Notes under the pieces: generated by a model
Seen by the model: the letters and a program-made list of their open reading frames with translations, nothing else
What the model was told of the DNA's origin: nothing
The model's database searches: none
Origin: an uncultured Pelagibacteraceae bacterium
Lineage (GTDB): Bacteria > Pseudomonadota > Alphaproteobacteria > Pelagibacterales > AG-422-B15
Reading direction: 5' to 3'
DNA: 32,944 bases
Assembly: GCA_902619105.1 (NCBI GenBank)
Contig: CACNCV010000006.1
Coordinates: forward strand, 1 to 32,944
Shown: positions 10,276 to 18,445 of the stretch, in pieces
Position numbering within the stretch: the first letter of the stretch is position 1
Layout: the number at the start of each line of letters is the position of its first letter
Position numbers and translations under genes: made by a program

Positions 10276-10622
10276 TGTTATCTCCAAAAAAACAAAAAAG
10301 ATCAAGCAGGGTCAGGTTTAAGCTAAAGAAAAATAATAAATCTCGCATGAGACTTACTCTTTATAAGTCCTCACAGCACTTGTATGCACAAATCGTTGAC
10401 GATAATAAAGGTATTACTGTTTGCAGTACCTCAACTCTAAAATCAGAAAAAAATAAAAATTCATGTAATGTTGCGAGTGCAAAAATATTAGGCAGTGAAC
10501 TTGCTAAGACAGCAGCTGAAAAGGGCGTTAAAGATGTTTACTTGGATCGTGGTTCAAATTTGTATCATGGAATAGTAAAAGCTATTACTGATGAAGTAAG
10601 ATCTGGGGGTATAAATTTATAG
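10275..10622 (+). CDS. rplR: 50S ribosomal protein L18
   Basis: L18 binds 5S rRNA together with L5. The 115-aa product has a very basic N terminus, the [17 protein letters not shown] segment (29-45) and the C-terminal [20 protein letters not shown] (94-113). Length is normal for the family. Its ATG overlaps the rplF stop by one base. Confidence 0.97.
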   Translation: MLSPKKQKRSSRVRFKLKKNNKSRMRLTLYKSSQHLYAQIVDDNKGITVCSTSTLKSEKNKNSCNVASAKILGSELAKTAAEKGVKDVYLDRGSNLYHGIVKAITDEVRSGGINL

Positions 10623-10630
10623 GAAAAATT

Positions 10631-11161
10631 ATGGTGAAAGAAAACAAAAACAAAGATCAAAATGGTATTGATATTAAAGACAAACTAGTAGCAATAAACC
10701 GTGTTACGAAAGTTGTTAAAGGAGGAAGGCGATTTGGATTTGCAGCATTAGTTGTTGCTGGCGATGAGTCTGGTAAAGTTGGTTTTGGTCATGGAAAAGC
10801 AAAAGAAGTTCCTGAGGCCATTAAAAAGGCAACGGACTCAGCTAAAAAAAGTTTGGTTAGAATCCCACTGAGAGAGGGTAGAACACTTCACCATGATATA
10901 GTTGGAATACACGGTTCATCTCGTGTTGTAATGAGATCTGCGCCTTCAGGTACAGGTATTATCGCTGGAGGATCAGTTAGGGCAGTATTTGAATTATTAG
11001 GCATACAAGACATTGTTGCAAAGTCAGTCGGTAGCTCAAATCCTTATAATATCATCAGAGCGGCAGTAGATGGACTAAAACAGCAAAAATCACCGAAGAT
11101 AATTGCTGCAAGGAGATCTAAAAAAGTCGGCAACATTACTTCAGCAAGAGAAACGACATGA
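10631..11161 (+). CDS. rpsE: 30S ribosomal protein S5
   Basis: S5 lines the mRNA entrance and is involved in decoding accuracy. The 176-aa product contains the double-stranded-RNA-binding-like N-terminal domain with [19 protein letters not shown] (24-42), followed by [20 protein letters not shown]. The C-terminal domain has [20 protein letters not shown]. An AGGAA run in the eight-base gap precedes the ATG. The gene ends in an ATGA overlap with rpmD. Confidence 0.98.
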   Translation: MVKENKNKDQNGIDIKDKLVAINRVTKVVKGGRRFGFAALVVAGDESGKVGFGHGKAKEVPEAIKKATDSAKKSLVRIPLREGRTLHHDIVGIHGSSRVVMRSAPSGTGIIAGGSVRAVFELLGIQDIVAKSVGSSNPYNIIRAAVDGLKQQKSPKIIAARRSKKVGNITSARETT

Positions 11162-11340
11162 CTCAAAAATTAAAAATTACATTAAAAAAAAGTACGATTG
11201 GTTCTCAAAAGGGACAAATAGCGACGGTAAAAGGACTAGGGCTAAAAAAAATTAACAGCAGTGTCATAAGAGAAGCAACGCCTGAAACATTGGGCATGAT
11301 TAAAAAAATTAAACATTTATTAATTACGGAAAATAATTAA
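11158..11340 (+). CDS. rpmD: 50S ribosomal protein L30
   Basis: L30 is a small ferredoxin-like-fold protein of the 50S subunit. The 60-aa product has the expected [20 protein letters not shown] start and the [20 protein letters not shown] core (27-46). It starts within the rpsE stop (ATGA overlap of four bases) and ends one base before the rplO ATG, so it depends on coupling. Confidence 0.96.
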   Translation: MTQKLKITLKKSTIGSQKGQIATVKGLGLKKINSSVIREATPETLGMIKKIKHLLITENN

Positions 11341-11805
11341 ATGAAATTAAATCAAATTGATAAAAACAAGAGCTTTAAATCAAAAAAGAGAATCGGAAGA
11401 GGTATAGGCTCAGGAAAAGGTAAAACCTCTGGAAGTGGTCACAAAGGACAAAAAGCTCGTTCAGGTGTTGCTATTCACGGTTTTGAGGGCGGGCAGATGC
11501 CTTTACATAGAAGATTGCCTAAATTTGGATTTACAAATTTCACAAAAAAACAATATTTTGAATTAAACCTTGCTACACTGCAGAAATTGATCGATAAAAA
11601 TTCCATTAACGAGTCAGAGATTATAAATATTGCGCTCTTAAAAAAGTTACGTATTTTGAAAAATAAAGATAAAAAATTTCTAAAAATTCTCGGTACAGGT
11701 GAATTAAAATCAAAAAATATAATTGAGTGTAGTAAAGTAACTAAGTCTGCAGAAGAAAAACTTCAAAAACTTGGTGTTGAATTAAAAATAAGTAAAGCAA
11801 TTTAG
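11341..11805 (+). CDS. rplO: 50S ribosomal protein L15
   Basis: L15 is a late-assembly protein of the 50S subunit. The 154-aa product has the Gly/Lys-rich N-terminal arm (KRIGRGIGSGKGKTSGSGHK, 17-36), then GFEGGQMPLHRRLPKFGF (47-64) and a compact C-terminal domain. It directly abuts rpmD. Four bases then separate it from secY, the standard spc arrangement. Confidence 0.98.
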   Translation: MKLNQIDKNKSFKSKKRIGRGIGSGKGKTSGSGHKGQKARSGVAIHGFEGGQMPLHRRLPKFGFTNFTKKQYFELNLATLQKLIDKNSINESEIINIALLKKLRILKNKDKKFLKILGTGELKSKNIIECSKVTKSAEEKLQKLGVELKISKAI

Positions 11806-11809
11806 CGAA

Positions 11810-13141
11810 ATGGCTTCAGCAGCTGAAAAATTAGCGTCAAATTTCAACTTTAGTGTCTTTACTAAGGCAACTGAATTGAAGAAAAGAATTTGGTTCACTT
11901 TAGGTGCTTTAATAATTTATAGATTTGGCACATATATACCTTTACCTGGAATAGACATTGAGCAATTAAAACTTCTTGTTGAAACTAATCAAAGCGGAAT
12001 TCTTGGAATGTTTGATGTTTTCGCAGGCGGCGCAATCAGTCGAATGGCTATTTTTGCATTAGGTATCATGCCATATATATCTTCATCAATTATTATGCAG
12101 CTTATGACAAGTGTCTCTCCGCATCTGGCAAGTTTGAAGAAAGAGGGTGAGCCTGGTAGAAGAAAAATTACTCAATATACAAGATACGGAACTGTTTTAC
12201 TTGCTTTATTACAAGGATATGGGATTTCTGTTGGGTTAGAGTCAGCGGGAAAAGTTGTTACAGACCCTGGACTATTTTTTAGACTTTCAACAACAATTAC
12301 ATTAACTGGCGGAACTGTCTTTTTAATGTGGCTAGGAGAACAAATAACCAGTAGAGGCATAGGAAATGGAATATCGCTCATTATTTTTTCTGGTATTGTA
12401 GCTGAGATACCTAGTGCCTTAATAAATACACTTACATTGGGTCGTCAGGGAACAATCTCAACTCTTACACTTGTTTTACTTTTAGTTATGATTGTAGCTG
12501 TAGTTATCTTTATTGTTTTTATGGAGAGAGCTCAGAGAAGATTAATAGTCCAGTATCCAAAAAGACAGATGGGTAATAAGATGTTTGCTGGAGATAGCAC
12601 ACATTTACCTCTTAAACTCAATACTGCAGGAGTTATACCGGCAATATTTGCTTCATCTATTCTGTTGCTACCAATTACAATTGCAAATTTTAATGTATCT
12701 GCAGAGCCTGGATTGTTAAATGATATCGCAGCATTACTTGGTAGGGGCCAACCTGCATACATGCTTATGTATGCTGCAGCCATTATATTTTTTGCATTCT
12801 TTTATACTTCAATTGTATTTAATCCAGTTGAAACAGCTGATAATCTAAAAAGACAAGGTGGCTTTATTCCAGGAATTAGACCAGGTGAAAAAACTGCTGA
12901 GTATATTGATTTTGTCTTATCCAGAATAACAACCATTGGGGCACTATATTTAGCATTTGTATGCATACTCCCGGAAATTTTAATTGCACAATATTCAATC
13001 CCATTTTATTTGGGAGGTACATCACTACTCATTGTTGTGGTTGTTGGTATGGATACTGTTGGACAAATTCAAAGTCATTTGTTTGCATATCAATATGAAG
13101 CTCTAATAAAAAAATCTCGCCTAAGAGGCACAAGAAGGTGA
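11810..13141 (+). CDS. secY: Protein translocase channel subunit SecY
   Basis: SecY forms the inner-membrane channel through which SecA- or ribosome-driven proteins cross or enter the membrane. The 443-aa product has about ten hydrophobic segments and the plug-region GMFDVFAGGAISRMAIFALG (about 65-84). It also carries the cytosolic loops ERAQRRLIVQYPKRQ (about 240-254) and PGIRPGEKTAEYID, which contact SecA and the ribosome. The ATG follows the rplO stop by four bases. The final TGA shares three bases with the GTG start of adk, so the two are translationally coupled. Confidence 0.98.
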   Translation: MASAAEKLASNFNFSVFTKATELKKRIWFTLGALIIYRFGTYIPLPGIDIEQLKLLVETNQSGILGMFDVFAGGAISRMAIFALGIMPYISSSIIMQLMTSVSPHLASLKKEGEPGRRKITQYTRYGTVLLALLQGYGISVGLESAGKVVTDPGLFFRLSTTITLTGGTVFLMWLGEQITSRGIGNGISLIIFSGIVAEIPSALINTLTLGRQGTISTLTLVLLLVMIVAVVIFIVFMERAQRRLIVQYPKRQMGNKMFAGDSTHLPLKLNTAGVIPAIFASSILLLPITIANFNVSAEPGLLNDIAALLGRGQPAYMLMYAAAIIFFAFFYTSIVFNPVETADNLKRQGGFIPGIRPGEKTAEYIDFVLSRITTIGALYLAFVCILPEILIAQYSIPFYLGGTSLLIVVVVGMDTVGQIQSHLFAYQYEALIKKSRLRGTRR

Positions 13142-13704
13142 ATTTAGTTTTATTGGGACCCCCAGGTGCTGGAAAAGGAACACAGGCAAATTTAATCTGT
13201 GAAAAATATAATCTAAGTCACTTATCTACAGGTGATCTGCTTAGGACGGAGATAGCTAATAAAAGTGAAATTGGGGTTAAGGCTAAACAAATCATTGATG
13301 AGGGAAAACTAGTTTCTAACGATATTATAATTAATGTTATTAAATCATTTTTTAATAATAATAAAAATTTAAGTGGATACCTACTCGATGGCTTTCCCAG
13401 AAACACAGAGCAGGCTAAGCTTCTAGATAAATTGATGTTAGAACTTAAAGACAAGATATCATGCGTAATTCAGTTAGATGTTGATGAAAAACATTTAAAA
13501 GACAGAATATTATCCAGAAGTAAAGAAGAAGGAAGATCCGACGATAATGAGGAAACTCTCTTGAAAAGACTCGAAACATATTTCAATGAAACTATGCCTT
13601 TAATAAAATATTATGATGAAGCAAAACTGCTTAAAAAAGTCAGTGGTGTAGGTGAAATTATGCATATAAATCAATCAATTAACACAATTATAGATCATCT
13701 TTAA
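13138..13704 (+). CDS. adk: Adenylate kinase (short, LID-less form)
   Basis: Adenylate kinase converts AMP and ATP to two ADP in the cytoplasm. The 188-aa product has the P-loop GPPGAGKGT (7-15), the AMP-site region LSTGDLLRTEI and the conserved LLDGFPRNTEQA (82-93). The segment GRSDDNEETLLKRL replaces the long LID with its possible zinc-binding Cys residues, so this is the short form common in alphaproteobacteria (long-form E. coli enzyme about 214 aa). The start is GTG at 13138, overlapping the secY stop in a GTGA arrangement. The secY-adk pairing is common. A 72-base gap with a promoter follows. Confidence 0.97.
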   Translation: MNLVLLGPPGAGKGTQANLICEKYNLSHLSTGDLLRTEIANKSEIGVKAKQIIDEGKLVSNDIIINVIKSFFNNNKNLSGYLLDGFPRNTEQAKLLDKLMLELKDKISCVIQLDVDEKHLKDRILSRSKEEGRSDDNEETLLKRLETYFNETMPLIKYYDEAKLLKKVSGVGEIMHINQSINTIIDHL

Positions 13705-13709
13705 TATGC

Positions 13710-13737
13710 TTGACCAATTGATTAATAATCCTATAAT
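13710..13737 (+). promoter_or_regulatory. Sigma70-type promoter of the alpha operon (rpsM-rpsK-rpoA-rplQ)
   Basis: TTGACC at 13710-13715 and a perfect TATAAT at 13732-13737 are separated by 16 bases, in the only long gap (72 bases) of the ribosomal cluster. Transcription would start near 13744, giving a leader of about 33 bases before the rpsM ATG. This is the best promoter match in the window. It would let the alpha operon, including the RNA polymerase alpha subunit, be expressed separately from the upstream genes. Confidence 0.75.
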
Positions 13738-13759
13738 CCCGCAATCTCTCAAACCAAAA

Positions 13760-13777
13760 ATGTTAGGTCTTTATTAA
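13760..13777 (+). promoter_or_regulatory. Possible five-codon leader ORF before rpsM
   Basis: An ATG at 13760 opens a tiny frame (Met-Leu-Gly-Leu-Tyr, stop TAA at 13775-13777) whose stop overlaps the rpsM ATG by one base, the same TAATG geometry used between real genes here. If translated it would couple initiation to rpsM. It has no clear ribosome-binding site, and a frame this short can arise by chance. Confidence 0.25.
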
Positions 13778-14154
13778 TGGCTCGTATTGCTGGAGTAAAT
13801 ATTCCAACCCAAAAGAAATTAGGAGTTGCTTTGACCTACGTGTATGGAATTGGTGATAAGATTTCAAAAGATGTATGTTCTCAGGCAAATGTAGATGCTA
13901 ATACTAGAGTTCAAGATTTATCTGAAGCAGAAATAAAAAATGTTAGTGATGTTATTTCATCATCATTTTTAGTTGAAGGTGATTTAAGAAGAGAGGTATC
14001 TGGAAATATCAAAAGATTGAAAGATTTAGGTACGTATAGAGGTGTAAGACATAGAAAAAATTTGCCATGTAGAGGTCAGCGTACTCATACAAACGCTAGA
14101 ACTAAAAAAGGAAAAGCTATTGCAATTGCTGGAAAGAAAAAGGTTACTAAATAA
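13777..14154 (+). CDS. rpsM: 30S ribosomal protein S13
   Basis: S13 lies in the 30S head and contacts the P-site tRNA and L5. The 125-aa product begins [20 protein letters not shown], has [15 protein letters not shown] (20-34), and ends with the basic [20 protein letters not shown]-type tail that reaches the tRNA. It is the first gene after the internal promoter. No rpmJ (L36) gene lies between adk and rpsM; in alphaproteobacteria it is normally elsewhere. Confidence 0.98.
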   Translation: MARIAGVNIPTQKKLGVALTYVYGIGDKISKDVCSQANVDANTRVQDLSEAEIKNVSDVISSSFLVEGDLRREVSGNIKRLKDLGTYRGVRHRKNLPCRGQRTHTNARTKKGKAIAIAGKKKVTK

Positions 14155-14156
14155 AT

Positions 14157-14546
14157 ATGGCTGAAGCTAAAACTATAAAAAAGAAAAAACAAAAAAAGAA
14201 TATCATATCTGGATTAGCGTATATTAATGCCACATTTAATAATACTATGATTACAATTACCGATGAGCAAGGCAACAGTATTGCATGGTCGTCTGCGGGA
14301 GTAAAAGGATTTAAAGGATCAAGAAAGTCCACACCATACGCTGCACAAATTGCAGCTGAGGATGCTGGCACAAAAGCAAAAGAGTTTGGTTTAAAAAACT
14401 TACAGGTATTTGTTAAAGGACCAGGCGGAGGACGAGAGTCGGCACTACGAGCATTACAAGCAGTGGGATTCTATATAACTTCTATAAAAGATACTACACC
14501 AATCCCTCATAATGGTTGTCGTCCACCAAAGAAAAGAAGAGTTTAA
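14157..14546 (+). CDS. rpsK: 30S ribosomal protein S11
   Basis: S11 is a 30S platform protein lining the E site and mRNA exit. The 129-aa product has a Lys-rich N terminus and ASFNNT-like [16 protein letters not shown] (about 25-40). It also has [20 protein letters not shown] (43-62) and the C-terminal [16 protein letters not shown]. Spacing to rpsM is two bases. The 22-base gap to rpoA holds the rpoA ribosome-binding site. Confidence 0.98.
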   Translation: MAEAKTIKKKKQKKNIISGLAYINATFNNTMITITDEQGNSIAWSSAGVKGFKGSRKSTPYAAQIAAEDAGTKAKEFGLKNLQVFVKGPGGGRESALRALQAVGFYITSIKDTTPIPHNGCRPPKKRRV

Positions 14547-14568
14547 TATTTATTAAAGGAAAAAAACT

Positions 14569-15591
14569 ATGAGTATTATTAATAATTGGCAGGCATTAAT
14601 AAAACCTTCAAAACTAAAGCTAATCAGCGATGAAGACACTCAATATAAAGCAACTTTAATTGCGGAACCTCTTGAAAGGGGTTTTGGATTAACACTTGGA
14701 AATGCTCTTAGAAGAGTGCTGTTGTCATCACTACAAGGTACTGCTGTGACAGCTATTAAAATAGATAATGTTCTTCATGAATTTTCATCTATTGATGGAG
14801 TAAGAGAAGACGTTACAGATATAGTGTTAAATATTAAGTCCCTATCTTTAAATATGCATTCTGAAGGTGTAAGAAAAATGAATCTCAATGTAACTGGTCC
14901 GGGTGAGATTACTGCGGGTATGATAAATACACCATCTGAAATTGATATTATAAATCCAGAGTTAGTTATCTGTAATCTTGATGACAATACCGAATTTAAT
15001 ATGGAGCTTACCGTAGCAAAAGGTAAAGGTTATGTTGCTGCTGAACATAACAAGCCAGAAGATTCTGCAATAGGCCTTATTCCGATAGACTCCATATTTA
15101 GCCCTGTTAAACAAGTTTCATACAGTATAGAAAATACTAGAGAAGGAAAAGTTTTAGATTATGACAAGTTAACAATGTCAATTGAAACAAATGGATCAGT
15201 ATCTCCTGAGGATGCAATTGCTTTTGCAGCACGAATAATTCAAGACCAATTGCAATCATTTATTAATTTCGAAGAACCTGAAGAGATTCAGGAAGAACCT
15301 GATGCATTGGAACCTCAATTTAATAAAAATCTTTTAAGAAAAGTTGAGGAGCTTGAACTTTCAGTGAGATCAATGAATTGCTTAAGAAATGATAATATTA
15401 TTTACATTGGAGACCTTGTTCAAAAAAGTGAAATTGAAATGTTGCGTACACCCAATTTTGGTCGTAAGTCTCTAAATGAAATAAAAGAAGTACTAGGCAC
15501 TATGTCACTATATTTAGGCATGGAAGTACCTAATTGGCCACCTGAAAATATCGAGGAAATGGCAAGAAAGATTGAAGATCCATATAACTAA
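14569..15591 (+). CDS. rpoA: DNA-directed RNA polymerase alpha subunit
   Basis: The alpha subunit dimer is the assembly platform of RNA polymerase, and its C-terminal domain binds promoter UP elements and activators. The 340-aa product has the N-terminal domain (about 1-235, with [20 protein letters not shown] at 33-52), an acidic Glu/Pro-rich linker (about 238-255) and the helix-hairpin-helix C-terminal domain. The C-terminal domain includes [20 protein letters not shown] and [16 protein letters not shown]. The N-terminal NWQALIKP and C-terminal [14 protein letters not shown] are alphaproteobacterial in style. AAAGGA before the ATG is a good ribosome-binding site. Confidence 0.98.
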   Translation: MSIINNWQALIKPSKLKLISDEDTQYKATLIAEPLERGFGLTLGNALRRVLLSSLQGTAVTAIKIDNVLHEFSSIDGVREDVTDIVLNIKSLSLNMHSEGVRKMNLNVTGPGEITAGMINTPSEIDIINPELVICNLDDNTEFNMELTVAKGKGYVAAEHNKPEDSAIGLIPIDSIFSPVKQVSYSIENTREGKVLDYDKLTMSIETNGSVSPEDAIAFAARIIQDQLQSFINFEEPEEIQEEPDALEPQFNKNLLRKVEELELSVRSMNCLRNDNIIYIGDLVQKSEIEMLRTPNFGRKSLNEIKEVLGTMSLYLGMEVPNWPPENIEEMARKIEDPYN

Positions 15592-15593
15592 AA

Positions 15594-15956
15594 ATGAGAC
15601 ACGGAATTGCAAAAAGAAAGTTAAATAGGACATCATCGCATCGGATAGCGATGCTTGAGAACATGGCTGTTTCTCTAATCAAAAATGAGACTATTAAAAC
15701 CACACTTCCAAAAGCTAAGGAATTAAGACCATTTGTTGAAAAAATTATCACTCTAGGTAAAAAGAATAAAAGTTCATCTAGGGCAAATGCTTTTAACTCG
15801 CTTAGAGATAAAGAAGCGGTAACAAAAGTTTTTGGAGATTTATCTGAAAGATTCAAAGATAGAAGCGGTGGCTATTGTAGAATTGTAAAAGCCGGTTATC
15901 GATCAGGTGATAATGCGCCTATGGCTTACATCCAAATTCTTGATCAAGAAAAATAA
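15594..15956 (+). CDS. rplQ: 50S ribosomal protein L17
   Basis: L17 lies near the tunnel exit of the 50S subunit. The 120-aa product begins with the conserved [20 protein letters not shown], continues with [20 protein letters not shown] (23-42), and ends [20 protein letters not shown]. It is the last gene of the ribosomal cluster, two bases after rpoA. No intrinsic terminator (GC stem plus T-run) is visible in the 45 bases after it, so transcription may continue into rluC. Confidence 0.98.
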   Translation: MRHGIAKRKLNRTSSHRIAMLENMAVSLIKNETIKTTLPKAKELRPFVEKIITLGKKNKSSSRANAFNSLRDKEAVTKVFGDLSERFKDRSGGYCRIVKAGYRSGDNAPMAYIQILDQEK

Positions 15957-15978
15957 TATCCAATTAATAATAAGTTGA

Positions 15979-16006
15979 TTTATCTAAACATATAAATTTA
16001 GATGAA
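15979..16006 (+). promoter_or_regulatory. Inverted repeat covering the rluC start codon
   Basis: ATCTAAA (15982-15988) and TTTAGAT (15997-16003) form a perfect 7-bp stem with an 8-base loop, extendable by one G-U and two A-U pairs to 10 bp. The right arm includes the rluC ATG (16002). It could dampen rluC translation in a transcript running on from rplQ. It lacks the GC stem and T-run of a terminator, and in AT-rich DNA such a repeat may be chance. Confidence 0.35.
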
Positions 16007-16871
16007 ATCCAAAAAAACTATAATTGTTGATAGTGCTTCTAATGGGGTGAGATTAGACAAGTTTTTAAAAGAAAAATTAAATATTCCTTTTTCATTACTT
16101 CACAAAGAGCTCAGAAAAAAATCAATCGAAGTAAATAATAAAAAAAAACTTGGGAGTTATAGAGTTAAACAAGATGATATTGTTGATGTTTTCAAGGAAT
16201 TCAAATTAATTCATAAAAATAAACCTTCAATTAAAATACCCAACATACTCAAGAGAAAAATTAAAAGTTCAGTAGTTTTTCAATCCGACGACTTTATTAT
16301 TATTAATAAATGGGCTGGAATACCATGTCAACGTGGATCAAAAATTAATCTATCAATTGATGATCTACTTCAATTTTTTAATACTAAAGATAGTCATCCT
16401 AAGCTAGTTCATCGGCTTGATAAAGACACAACTGGTCTATTGATAATTGCAAAAAATTCTAATTCAGCAAGGTACTTTCATAAAATTCTGTCTAACCATA
16501 AAATAAAGAAAACTTATTATGCAATAGTTGAAAAAAAACCAAAAAATAGAGAGGGAATACTTAATGATATGCTTCCCAAAAATAAAAAAAATGTTTCCGC
16601 TGAAACAAAATATCAAATAATAAAAAAACTGCCTAGAGAATATTTTCTTTTAAAATTAAATCCTCAATCAGGTAGAAAACATCAAATCAGGCAACATTGT
16701 TTTATGAATGGTTTCCCAATCCTTGGTGATAAAAAATATTATATTGAACGTAATCAAATAAAATTTTCTAATTTATTTCTACATGCTGGCGCTTTAGAAT
16801 TCATTGATATGAATAATAAAAAAGTCAAAATAGAGACTGAACTCCCAAATCACTTTAGAAAATACTTATAA
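16002..16871 (+). CDS. rluC: 23S rRNA pseudouridine synthase, RluC/RluD family
   Basis: This enzyme family converts selected uridines of 23S rRNA to pseudouridine; RluC of E. coli acts on 955, 2504 and 2580. The 289-aa product has an N-terminal S4-like RNA-binding domain (about 14-66, beginning NGVRLDKFLKEKL). The catalytic domain carries HRLDKDTTGLLIIAKN, with the catalytic Asp at about residue 140, and the later QSGRKHQIRQH motif. I choose RluC over RluD because in alphaproteobacteria an rluC gene usually lies downstream of rplQ, but sequence alone does not settle the target sites. It is Lys/Asn-rich, in keeping with the base composition. Confidence 0.85.
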   Translation: MKSKKTIIVDSASNGVRLDKFLKEKLNIPFSLLHKELRKKSIEVNNKKKLGSYRVKQDDIVDVFKEFKLIHKNKPSIKIPNILKRKIKSSVVFQSDDFIIINKWAGIPCQRGSKINLSIDDLLQFFNTKDSHPKLVHRLDKDTTGLLIIAKNSNSARYFHKILSNHKIKKTYYAIVEKKPKNREGILNDMLPKNKKNVSAETKYQIIKKLPREYFLLKLNPQSGRKHQIRQHCFMNGFPILGDKKYYIERNQIKFSNLFLHAGALEFIDMNNKKVKIETELPNHFRKYL

Positions 16872-16872
16872 A

Positions 16873-16898
16873 TTGATAATTCAGAAATATTATATAAT
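16873..16898 (+). promoter_or_regulatory. Possible promoter of pccBA
   Basis: A perfect TATAAT at 16893-16898 lies 12 bases before the pccB ATG, in a 38-base gap. TTGATA at 16873-16878 is a fair -35 match, but its 14-base spacing is too short for a standard sigma70 promoter, so either the -35 is different or this is chance in AT-rich DNA. No Shine-Dalgarno is seen, and a start near 16905 would give a nearly leaderless mRNA. Confidence 0.4.
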
Positions 16899-16909
16899 AT
16901 AGTTACTTC

Positions 16910-18442
16910 ATGAGTGATATCATCAAATTATTAGAAAAAAAGCGCGAAGAGGCTAAACTGGGTGGAGGAAAAAGACGAATTGACTCTCAGCACGCAAAAG
17001 GCAAATTAACAGCAAGAGAACGAATAGAGGTACTTTTAGATCAAGACACTTTTGAAGAGTACGATATGTACGTGGAACACCGTACTAATGACTTTGGCAT
17101 GGCCGATCAGAAGTATGCGGGTGATGGTGTGGTTACCGGTAGTGGAAAAATAAATGGAAAATTAGTATACGTTTTCAGTCAAGACTTTACAGTTTTTGGG
17201 GGCTCATTATCTGAAGCTCATGCAGAAAAAATATGCAAGATAATGGATATGGCAATGAAAGTTGGAGCTCCTATTATTGGCATAAATGATTCTGGTGGCG
17301 CACGTATTCAGGAGGGCGTTGCTTCTTTAGCGGGTTATGCAGAGGTGTTTCAACGAAATGTTCTTGCCTCTGGAGTTGTTCCTCAAATTTCAGTAATTAT
17401 GGGTCCATGTGCTGGTGGAGCAGTGTATTCACCTGCAATGACAGATTTCATATTTATGGTTAAAAATACCTCATTCATGTTTGTGACTGGTCCAGATGTT
17501 GTAAAGACCGTGACACAAGAAAATGTTACGCAAGAGGAATTGGGAGGCGCTAAAACACATACTTCAAAGTCCTCTGTAGCTGATGGAGCATTCAACAATG
17601 ACATTGAAACACTCCAAGAAGTAAAAAGTCTTATTGACTTGCTGCCTTCAAGCAATCGGGAGAAATCTAAAAACATTAAAGATAGTTTTCAAGACCTAAG
17701 TCCAGATTACTCTTTAGATACCCTTGTTCCTGAAAACGCAAATAAACCATATGATATGAAGGAACTAATCAATAAAGTAGTTGATAATAACTATTTTTTT
17801 GAAATTCAACCTGACTTTGCAAAAAATATTATCACTGGCTTTGGTAGAATTGAGGGAAGAACAGTCGGATTTGTGGCAAACCAGCCTTTAGTTTTGGCAG
17901 GATGTCTTGATATAGACTCTGGTAAAAAAGGAGGCAGGTTTGTAAGATTTTGTGATTGTTTCAATATACCAATTGTAACTTTTGTTGACGTACCGGGTTT
18001 TTTGCCAGGAGTATCTCAGGAACACAACGGTATCATTAAAAATGGTGCTAAGCTTTTATACGCTTATGCTGAAGCAACTGTTCCCAAAATTACAATAATA
18101 ACTCGTAAGGCTTACGGAGGTGCATATGTCGTAATGGCTTCAAAGCATTTGCGGGGTGATATTAATTATGCATGGCCAAGCGCAGAAATTGCAGTTATGG
18201 GTGCAAAGGGAGCTACTGAAATTTTGTTCAGAAATGAAATTAAGGATAAAAAGAAAATTGATAAGAGAACACAGGAATATACAGATCAGTTTGTAAATCC
18301 ATTTATTGCTTCAAAGAGAGGATTTATAGACGATGTAATAAGACCACATTCAACACGTCGTCGTATAGCGACAGCACTTGAAAATCTTAAAGACAAAGAA
18401 TTATCTTCTCCCTTAAAAAAACACGATAATATACCATTATAA
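16910..18442 (+). CDS. pccB: Acyl-CoA (propionyl-CoA) carboxylase beta subunit
   Basis: This carboxyltransferase subunit moves CO2 from carboxybiotin to an acyl-CoA, giving methylmalonyl-CoA when propionyl-CoA is used. The 510-aa product has the family's two crotonase-like halves: the N half with [12 protein letters not shown] (125-136) and the oxyanion loop [11 protein letters not shown] (165-175), and the C half with [10 protein letters not shown] (358-367) and TRKAYGGAY (398-406). Residue 407 is Val, where PccB/PCCB enzymes of Streptomyces and human have Asp, a position known to set acyl-chain specificity. The partner pccA begins three bases downstream. The usual role is in odd-chain fatty acid, Val/Ile or propionate use; no methylmalonyl-CoA mutase lies nearby. 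Confidence 0.93.
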   Translation: MSDIIKLLEKKREEAKLGGGKRRIDSQHAKGKLTARERIEVLLDQDTFEEYDMYVEHRTNDFGMADQKYAGDGVVTGSGKINGKLVYVFSQDFTVFGGSLSEAHAEKICKIMDMAMKVGAPIIGINDSGGARIQEGVASLAGYAEVFQRNVLASGVVPQISVIMGPCAGGAVYSPAMTDFIFMVKNTSFMFVTGPDVVKTVTQENVTQEELGGAKTHTSKSSVADGAFNNDIETLQEVKSLIDLLPSSNREKSKNIKDSFQDLSPDYSLDTLVPENANKPYDMKELINKVVDNNYFFEIQPDFAKNIITGFGRIEGRTVGFVANQPLVLAGCLDIDSGKKGGRFVRFCDCFNIPIVTFVDVPGFLPGVSQEHNGIIKNGAKLLYAYAEATVPKITIITRKAYGGAYVVMASKHLRGDINYAWPSAEIAVMGAKGATEILFRNEIKDKKKIDKRTQEYTDQFVNPFIASKRGFIDDVIRPHSTRRRIATALENLKDKELSSPLKKHDNIPL

Positions 18443-18445
18443 TTA

